In this document: positions 1 through 7,700 of the stretch, in pieces
How positions within the stretch are numbered: position 1 is the stretch's first letter
Layout: the number at the start of each line of letters is the position of its first letter
Assembly (NCBI RefSeq): GCF_000003605.2
Contig: NW_003133370.1
Coordinates: 109,627-122,632 of the forward strand
From: Saccoglossus kowalevskii
Lineage: Eukaryota > Hemichordata > Enteropneusta > Harrimaniidae
Length of the DNA stretch: 13,006 bases
Direction of reading: 5' to 3'
Made by a program: the position numbers and the translations under genes
Notes under the pieces: generated by a model
Database searches by the model: none
Seen by the model: only the letters and a program-made list of their open reading frames with translations
What the model was told of the DNA's origin: nothing

Positions 1-273
1 AACAGGAGCTCGTGATATTGTTAGGTTGTTGTATTGTGTTTATAAATAAATGTGTTGCGGTAGCGAACACGAGTAATACTATCGATACTTTATTTCTTAA
101 CAAAATACTAGTACCTAGAAAAATTACAAGCACGTGCGGCGCCCAAGAACCAAATTACTACGTGAATGATTAACCGGAAATGAAGCATGACCTAAAATAT
201 GTGACCTGTATGCAAATGTTCCTGAATAATCAGCCAATAGCATGCGCTTTAAATATGCCAAGTATACGCAAAA

Positions 274-403
274 TATACGTAGATCTACGCCGATGTTAAT
301 TGTGTGCACTGGTTTATTGCGTGACCGTATACGCTACGTATACGTCGATCTGCGTCAGTATTAACTCTGTGCAGTGGTTTATCACGTGTTCGTATATACT
401 GTA
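274..403 (+). repeat. Two diverged ~65-bp tandem repeats
   Basis: Copy 1 (274-338) and copy 2 (339-403) align without gaps over their first 58 positions with about 13 mismatches. Both begin TATACGT, contain a GTGCA(C/G)TGGTTTAT core and end CGTATA. Weaker relatives lie right of the MITE-like element: from 600 (starting CTACGTATACGT) and from about 687 (TACGTTAATGTGCGCACTG). The whole 245-800 stretch therefore looks like a decayed satellite or tandem array. Confidence 0.65.
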
Positions 404-597
404 GAATACTTTATTTTCGCTTGGAATTTATTTTCGCTGAAGGGATGATTCCGTGAAAATAAAATCCAGTGAATATACTTTTTTTCCTATATTTCACATT
501 AAACTCATGAAAAATCAGTGAAAATAAATTCCAAGCAAAACCCCCAAAAAGCCTTTTCAGCGAAAATTAATTCCAGCGAAAATAAAGTATTCCACAG
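399..597. mobile_element. MITE-like element with ~43-bp inverted repeats and TA flanks
   Basis: The left arm (about 397-441) and right arm (about 556-599) are near-perfect reverse complements. They differ by two substitutions and one single-base gap. Both ends read CTGT(A/G)GAATAC inward and are flanked by TA (397-398 and 598-599), the target duplication of Tc1/mariner-type elements. A short module GTGAAAATAAA(A/T)TCCA occurs twice more inside (453-468 and 518-533), so the interior echoes the arms. No coding capacity. Classing it as Tc1/mariner-derived is inference from the TA flank only. Confidence 0.75.
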
Positions 598-599
598 TA

Positions 600-613
600 C
601 TACGTATACGTAG
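600..613. repeat. 14-bp perfect palindrome
   Basis: CTACGTATACGTAG is its own reverse complement. It abuts the right end of the MITE-like element. A shorter version (ACGTATACGT, 336-345) sits at the junction of the two 65-bp repeats. Confidence 0.7.
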
Positions 614-645
614 GAATACGTTAGACAGCATTGTTCTGCATTAGG

Positions 646-680
646 TCACCGTCCCTCAACACCGAGATGAGGGACGGTGA
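646..680. repeat. Perfect 13-bp inverted repeat (hairpin) with 9-nt loop
   Basis: TCACCGTCCCTCA (646-658) and TGAGGGACGGTGA (668-680) are exact reverse complements around a 9-base loop. Both sides carry the direct repeat ATTAGGT (640-646 and 680-686), overlapping the stem ends by one base. Confidence 0.8.
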
Positions 681-721
681 TTAGGTGTACGTTAATGTGC
701 GCACTGTATACTTCCGGTCTG

Positions 722-749
722 CGTAAATATACTGCTGTGTATATTTACG
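722..749. repeat. 10-bp inverted repeat, 8-nt loop
   Basis: CGTAAATATA (722-731) pairs exactly with TATATTTACG (740-749). It is part of the decayed repeat field, where TACGTA-type words recur. Confidence 0.6.
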
Positions 750-799
750 TATCAGTATGTTCCGAATGTGTGAATATACAATACGTTGCGTATTCCCCG

Positions 800-1400
800 T
801 ACATACGTTGAATGTGTGGATAATCAAGAAGGTAAAATGTAACTGTGTTTTGGCTTCATATCAGACAAAATAATTAAATATACGGCATTCCAGTCTATCA
901 GGTGAAGTTTGATCCGGAGAAATCACACAATCGTTTCAGCTTCGCTTTGAAAGTCTGAAAATACGAATCCCTACTTCGTAAAGGGCGCCACCACACGTTT
1001 AATCTTTGTTGCGTATTTCGTGGCAAATACATTTGATGAAGTGATCCGACGATTATCTCTAGCGTTATATCAGACAATTATTTATAATTATACCGCGAAA
1101 AAACGAACAAAGTGAAAGATTCGGCGATGAGCTGCAGTACACAGTGCTGAACGTTTATTAATTTACATAAATACAAAAGATATATTGTACACTTTGTCAT
1201 TGGCGTATGAATAATTCAAAGTTACCACTTGACATTGAAATGAACCTTCTAAGTTCAGGTTTCCTATTTTATTCAACACTGAATGACTGGTCGGACCCAT
1301 TCCTTGGCCAACTTTTTAATAGTTGAGAAAGAACTGTGTCTCTTAGCCACCTCCAGATGTGGCACTTTGACCAAAGCTGCGCAGCTAATTTACAAAATAT
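800..1400. other. Upstream intergenic stretch, no gene recognised
   Basis: AT-rich sequence without a recognisable coding region. The words TATCAGACAA (near 860 and near 1068) recur, each followed by AT-rich TAATTA-type sequence, which hints at an old duplication, but the similarity is too weak to call. Confidence 0.4.
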
Positions 1401-1494
1401 GTCTCAGTTACGTAGCTAAGACAATGCCGGTTTGCAAGCTATGTACTGTCTCAGTTACGTGGCTAAGACAATGCCGGTCTGCAAGCTATGTACA
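1401..1494 (+). repeat. 47-bp tandem duplication, two copies
   Basis: Copy 1 (1401-1447) and copy 2 (1448-1494) match at 44 of 47 positions. Each begins GTCTCAGTTACGT and contains GCTAAGACAATGCCGGT. High identity suggests a recent event. A small open frame across it (1283-1525) is extended by the duplication and has no recognisable product. Confidence 0.9.
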
Positions 1495-1940
1495 TTTAAC
1501 TGTAGCTGTTACACTCGTCATATGAATACAACTATGGAAATTATATTCTGCTTATGAAAAAAAGTGTGTAAATCAACGGCCAGAGCAATGGGTCACATGA
1601 CCAAGAGTGATATAATATCTTATTGAATAGTGAAAGATATACAGGGCCAAGTTTAAGTGGGCTACAGGGGTCCAGGTCACCTTGTAAAAAACAATAAACA
1701 GTCCTGCTCAATTGTATGTTGATTTTGCAGTAAGAAAAGTCTTATAAATAATTGCCCACAAACACTATATACGTATGATTGTATTTGTTTTCGTACCAGG
1801 GGCTAACAATTCACTGACTTAAAATTAAACTGTTTGTGTGACTACTTATACTCAGAGAAACGTGTCAATAATTATAATTAAAATAATATAATCGATATAC
1901 AATGTACTAGTAGTGAGAGAATTTATTAAAGGGTGGTGGT
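1495..1940. other. Upstream stretch, nothing recognised
   Basis: AT-rich, with no repeat, RNA gene or coding signal I can support. Confidence 0.4.
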
Positions 1941-2091
1941 CGTCGCGCTGCGCATGTGCGACCCTTGTGTTGATAAACATTGATTGTCCCACAATCCAAT
2001 GCGCACTTCAACTGGAAATCACGTGTATGAGATTTGACCTGGGCGCGACTTACACTGAATACCGACGGCGACTCCTTCGATACCGTCCAAT
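1941..2091. promoter_or_regulatory. CpG-rich cluster with NRF1-like and CCAAT words
   Basis: Within otherwise AT-rich DNA this stretch is dense in CpG. It has TGCGCATGTGCG (1949-1960), one base off the NRF1-type palindrome, and CCAAT at 1996-2000 and 2087-2091. It looks like a promoter or enhancer core, but no exon is recognised next to it, so it could serve an unannotated gene or a distal element of the Ariadne gene. Confidence 0.35.
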
Positions 2092-2109
2092 CACATACAA
2101 ATACCTAGT

Positions 2110-4200
2110 TAAAGCTTGGTAACGTCTCAGTTTGTACTCATTGATCTGCGCAACAGTTAAAGTCGCCATCATGTTTATATGAAACTCATATATCTCGCGC
2201 CCTTTAAATAATTTAAAAAAAACACATACCATATATTTGCCTGCTATGATCATAGACCCTCTAAAACTAGGTATATGCTAATGCTGTGATACATTTGTTA
2301 TATCATGTCACAGACGAGAATCCAAAGAATGAAATCTGAAGCCAGACATTATCGTTTATTTTGTTATAAGTCCAGGAGAAATACGTAAGCAACGTCCACA
2401 AAATTCAGGATGTCCCCCAGGACCTCATATTATATGATATTATAATAATTCAAACCAATATTTACGTAGATAGAGTTGGAATCGAAATACCCTTTTAAAG
2501 ACGGGCACATAAACATTACCCGAATAACACTATACAAGTACTAGTAATCCAATATTTGCTAGCTCTGAGAAAACATCTCGGTTTAAAACCATCATGGTGT
2601 ATGTAATTTATACTGGATTCCATTTGAAAAGGGAACAAACCACTTGAAAACAAAGTTTTGTTTTGAAAAGAAAGACCACACTCGATTGAAACCAAAACGA
2701 AAACTCGTGTCAAGACTCCCATCTACTGTGACCGTTGTCAACCACATATATGATACACTTATCTGCCAAATTGAGCTGTCGACAGCCAGTAGTCTATCCA
2801 CATTCACAGTTATGGGAGAGATGTGACAATGACTCAAAAATATTGTATAATCCCGAGCTCACACATTTTATATTCGAATCAATCAAATAAATACAGCTTT
2901 TCGGTGATTAAATCGTAAAAATGGTTTCTCATTCATATTTACATAAATTCTTGCTACATTATCAATAATATAAATCATGTCTTCTCGGAATGTATTTGCT
3001 ATCCAGATTGTGCATGTGTGTCTTTACCTAAAATGACGTAAATATCGCTAGACTGCCACGTTAACATTTCAGGGAGTAGTTTTATAAAGAATTTACATAA
3101 TTATAGCCAAGGGGTCAAGAGGTGAGGAATTAAATTTCATGAATATAATTTGAAAATAGATAGGGTTGACGAAGTTTTACGAACAACAAGTCTTTTTAGA
3201 TGTTAACATGTGTTTCTATATTGCATATTTTGATAAAAATGGAATATAGTTTTCCATAAAAATACCCCTTTAGGTAGCAAAATCATACAACATTGTTTTG
3301 TCGAGATACAATCGCAAACACATTCATCTTTAACAATGGATGTACATGTACAATATTATATAATCCAGTGGTATAATATCTAAGAACACTTAGCCGCCCC
3401 GGATAAAGAAGCGCCCTCTATGGGCCAATTGTATCATTGAAAATGTTGGAGCTTTCTTCCGCCCTTGAATATAGCATGGCAACATGCAATGTCAAAACCT
3501 GTTTATAATTACGCCTTCTGTGGAAAAGAAATAAAGACACTTCGAGAGACAAGAGTTTAAAATGTCACAAAAAATGGCACAAATGTTCATGTTTATTAGT
3601 GATATTACTGTGACCACAAGAAAAATGCAACGGTAATATTGCAGTTTTTTCAGCTTGTACAATGGGGGGGGGGGGGGGGGTCAGCCCGTGGGGATATCTC
3701 CCGTAAGGCTTTGCGTGTATATGCAGTAACATGCTAGTAAGCCTGTAATGTATTGAATTCCCCAGGTTGTCATTAAAACATGTCAACCGGCTATCCTCGA
3801 CTTTTACTGCATGGCTTTATGTTACCTATAAAGTCCAAATAAAAAAAAAGTATGCTCACCAAACTACTTTTCGCACAAAAAATGAGTCAATGACGCATGA
3901 TGTTTTTAGCATTTCACCATAATTGCGTCTACCCCAGCTGTCTCTATCATTTTTCTCCGCTTCAATATTTTTCACTAGCAGCTTGGGTAAATTGCTTCAT
4001 ATGCTAAAAAAATCATGCGAGATTTGAAAGCAGATAAGTGTCTAAATCAACAATTTGAGTATGGGACATTTTTAAACAAAACAAAAACGCGTGAATCTTC
4101 CAGTGTGGTTTTAATGATACGAAATGATATGACCATCTGACAATCCCGACAAGCTGCCGAGAACGAATGAATATTCCCATAATGCAACACGCACAATGAC
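2110..4200. other. Upstream intergenic stretch, no gene recognised
   Basis: AT-rich. Opposing small open frames at 2516-2837 overlap each other and resemble nothing known. The segment 2625-2700 is rich in TTGAAAA/AAAACAAA words. A CTCF-core-like GCGCCCTCTATGG lies near 3410. No coding region supported. Confidence 0.4.
3664..3680 (+). repeat. Homopolymer of 17 G
   Basis: An uninterrupted G run in AT-rich DNA. It can form a G-quadruplex in principle and is also a common site of assembly length error. The proline run in a small reverse-strand frame here is an artefact of this tract. Confidence 0.95.
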
Positions 4201-4209
4201 ACACGAAGG

Positions 4210-4217
4210 TGACGTCA
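4210..4217. promoter_or_regulatory. CRE palindrome TGACGTCA (distal)
   Basis: Perfect CREB/ATF consensus 300 bp before the start codon, in the longer word TGACGTCATCT that also occurs at 4390. An ETS-type CTTCCGG follows near 4316. Confidence 0.55.
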
Positions 4218-4332
4218 TCTTCGGAAACCATTCACTTTATCTGGGATTTGACACAATTGTCAGGCTGTCGGGAGACGAGTTATTTCACGGACACCATCGC
4301 GTTATACTCATGACCCTTCCGGCCATTAACTT

Positions 4333-4338
4333 TATAAA
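4333..4338 (+). promoter_or_regulatory. Possible TATA box
   Basis: TTTATAAAG lies between the two CRE sites, about 180 bp before the start codon. If used, transcription would begin near 4360-4370. AT-rich flanks make chance matches likely. Confidence 0.3.
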
Positions 4339-4389
4339 GTAACGTCTATTTTCAGAAATTGTGTCATTGGTATATAGTGTAGCCGAAAA

Positions 4390-4397
4390 TGACGTCA
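4390..4397. promoter_or_regulatory. CRE palindrome TGACGTCA (proximal)
   Basis: Second perfect CREB/ATF site, 120 bp before the start codon and 180 bp from the first. It overlaps a five-codon upstream frame starting at ATG 4389 and stopping at 4404-4406. Confidence 0.55.
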
Positions 4398-4516
4398 TCT
4401 AGATAAACGCGAATAGTACAGGCAAGCAGAGTTGGGTTGTGTACAAGCCAGACCAGACACACGATCGGAACCTATCTATCGGCAAATAAATACTGTTATT
4501 GATCATTTTAATAACC

Positions 4517-4741
4517 ATGGACTCAGACGAGGATTTCTTGTATGATGACGACGAAGATGAGGCGGAGGCCGGGTCCAGTAGTGTGGAAGACGATCATTTT
4601 GACATGGGAATTGAGGCTGAACCATCAGTTCATACTGACCATCACGATCGGGAGGACGAATTCCCATTCGAAGTTCTTACTCCTGATAAAATCGTCCAGC
4701 ACATGGTAGATTGTATAAAAGAAGTGAATGTGGTTGTAGAG
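4517..4741 (+). CDS. ARIH1: Ariadne-1 exon 1: start codon, acidic tail, first half of UBA-like domain
   Basis: It encodes residues 1-75 and ends phase 0 at a GTATAT donor. The ATG at 4517 has A at -3 and G at +4, and an in-frame TAA lies upstream at 4487-4489 with no ATG between, so this start is secure. The protein opens [18 protein letters not shown], matching the MDSDE opening of Ariadne-1 proteins. Residues 1-50 are rich in D/E and histidine. [20 protein letters not shown] (51-70) begins the UBA-like domain, which in the family binds NEDD8 on activated cullins. The acidic tail is about half as long as in vertebrates and lacks their glycine/alanine-rich stretch. Confidence 0.95.
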
Positions 4742-7700
4742 GTATATAATTTATTGGTTTCATGAAAATCACACAAAAGCACTCGAAATATTAGGAATTA
4801 ATCCCAAAATGAAAGGGAGTCCGGCAAGTTAGAAAGGGCAGCAATTCAAGATGGCGACAACCTCCATGCGACAACCAAGTTCGAGTCGCAATCGACACAG
4901 CGTCGTTGTGTTTATATATTCTATTTCGTCGTTATAAATGAGTTTTGTCCGGGATATCCACTGCTATTTGCTACATGGAGTCAACTAATAACATGCTGTG
5001 GACATAAAAGATATGCGAAACGCAGTTGTTTTGGCTCATTTGACCTCGTCTGCCCTTTGTTCAACAGTGACATATGATTTATAAAATACAACAGCAGACT
5101 ACCATTGGCTGGCTATATGCAGTGTATTTTGATAACCGGAGATAGTTTGATTGTTTTTCGTTTGTGGACGTAATACAATTGCATGTATATTTTGAATGCA
5201 ACTGAGTCACAGTTGCCACATTTTGTTTCCTGTCTTTGTGAATGTTGTCAATCTCCAAATCCACACTGTATACATACCTCGTTTGTAGTGTTACTTACTA
5301 CTGATTTTTTTAATTTCAATTTGTTCAATTACGTGTCTAATTTTGAAATATGTTTTACCATAGTCCTCTAAAGCATCCCTGTCTTTCATTTGGATGTCAT
5401 GCTAAAGAATGAATGCCATCATTGGGGCCTCTCTAAGTCCATGTCTGGGGCAAGGGAAAGTTAACACAAACTGCTCTATATATTCAGCACTTTAGGTAAT
5501 CTCTCAGATGCCTGTAGATTAGCTTCTAATGATGATCTTGTAGCCTTTTCTGTGATTTCCCAAATAAAAATTTTATTTGGCGCTGAAGCAAGTGAAATGA
5601 AATAAACATGGTCTTGTTTATGAAATTGTGGTTATGAAATTTGTTGCAGCACTGGATAATTAACACTAAAATGGCTGTCACTCTTGATTATTCAATCATA
5701 TTCCAGTCTTGATTATTTTAAGTAAATATTATTGTTCATAATCTCCCAAATAAGTTCATGAAGACAAAATTTCGCAAACATCAACAACCATGTCAATTTA
5801 TGCATCAACCCAAACAACAAATAATTGCAGCTAAAATATGTGGAACGAAATCCTATCAATGTATTTGAACTGCTTTACATGAACTGCTTGATTAGTACTA
5901 AAAGTAACAGCATCACTACAATTTGGTAAGGAATGTTTAAATTGTAAAACAAATTTAATTTTAGATAGCAGTGAAATTGTGACAGGTCAAAGATTTGCTG
6001 ACAGTTGTGAATTCTATATGTGATTGGTCCAGTTTTTTTCAACTGGTATCTAAAATTTTTAAATAGTTTTTATAAAAACATTCATAGCAGTCTAAAATTA
6101 GTGCAAAGTAAAATTACAAATGTATGTCACAGCATGATCTATAAACTAGTTGCTCTTGGAGCCCCGTTCAAAAATTACAATATTCATATAAATTCAAAAC
6201 ACTACCAAAGTCAAGTGAAATTATTCTAGAGGGAGAAATTTCCTTATGTTTAATTTCAGCTGATTTGATGCAGGGACTCACTAATTATATTTAATATTTA
6301 AAATGTGATAGAAACAATATAGACTTTGAATATTCACTAGGTTTTTAGTTTAAATCATTCAGCTACATTGTGTATTAAATAAGTGAAAGTAAAAGCCAGT
6401 GAATAATTAAGCTTTAAACAGTAAACTGTCAGTGAATGCTATATATTTTGCTTATAATTATATAAAAATATACCTGAGTAGAAGGTTCAAATTTCATCAA
6501 ATCATTCCAGTATTGCATGCCTTAGTTGTTATTCAACTTTCTATTTATATATTCCATTTCACTTACTATATGCATAGACATTTAACTCTACTTGATAATT
6601 TCATACTTTAGTAGAAGTCATTGTTTTTAAGAACGCAAATGACACTACCTCAAATTGTAATTTTTAAATACTCTTAAAACCTGTCTCTTGTTAATTCAAA
6701 GCAATATCACTTTCACTGATTTACCACTATTGAAAAGTATGGTAAACCCTTATTAGAAGCAGCAGCTTCTATTAAAATGGTACAATGCAACAGAGGGAAT
6801 GCGGCTTCTATTAAATCATCTACACATGAATGTGTGCGAAGTCGCTACTAGGGAACCAGCTAATACAGATTTTACGGTACTCTGTATTTTACACTCAAAC
6901 ATTATATCATTGTTATTAAAATGTTTAAAGGCCAAGTTAGATAAAGCTGCTTTACCCTATAAGAATAAAATATATATAATTTTAAAGGGCACCAAGGTAA
7001 ACTGGTTTGTGAAAGTATAATAGAATTTATAAACATACAGTTTAACTTTAACTGAATGAAAATGTACAACACTTAGTTGTCTTGTATTTAGAAAGTTATG
7101 TCTCACACATTACACTATGAATTGTTTTATATTTAGATAGTTATGTCTAACACATTCCACAATTGGTCTTATTTTTTATCCAGATACCAGCTACTATTAC
7201 TAGAATTTTATTGAATCATTTCAAATGGGATAAAGAAAAATTAATGGAAAGATATTATGGAGAAGATCAAGAAAAATTGTTTGCAGAAGCACATGTTGTT
7301 AACCCACATAGAACATCATCATCAGCTAAACAAACTAGAGTAAGTTGAGAATTGCCCAAACAATAACATTCTTTGCTACTGACTAATTTGCTATGAGCTT
7401 CTTTAGATTGTTGCGTGATTTGAACAAGCCGAGTCAAACTATCATGAACTGGAGACTAATACTAACGAACATGTTGATTATCAATAGAAGATGTAATTTT
7501 CTTTCAATTTATTTTATTCAATCATATAAATTCCTGTATGACAAATAAAAAAATAAATATAATATGCAGTCTCAGAACACAATTGCTGTTGAATATCTAG
7601 TGCATTGCATTATAATGCTAATAGAGTTAGCACGCATTCACTCAAATGGCAAACCTTAGTAAAAATGATTATTTTGAGACTTGCGTAGCAATGAGTTGGA

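Larger units (their letters stand above)
4742..7183 (+). other. Intron 1 (2442 nt)
   Basis: GTATAT donor, ATCCAG acceptor, phase 0. The first 200 bases hold a CpG-rich patch with a YY1-like CAAGATGGCGAC (4847-4858). The middle is AT-rich with no coding signal. It also carries the palindrome at 5560-5580, a GGCTTCTATTA-type repeat fragment (about 6739-6815) and the duplication at 7085-7160. Confidence 0.9.

Noticed and set aside
124-309. Reverse-strand frame of 61 codons
   Set aside because: Runs into the tandem-repeat field and shows no recognisable protein features.
2516-2837. Opposing small open frames of 60-81 codons
   Set aside because: They overlap on both strands in AT-rich low-complexity DNA, with no family resemblance or splice context.
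3405-3425. CTCF-like GCGCCCTCTATGG
   Set aside because: One base is missing from the core and a single match has little weight.
3565-3786. Reverse-strand frame with a proline run
   Set aside because: The prolines come from the 17-G tract; no other coding sign.
4499-4516. Upstream in-frame extension of exon 1
   Set aside because: The frame opens with TTG, not ATG, and an in-frame TAA is at 4487; the ATG at 4517 has a strong context and matches the family N-terminus.
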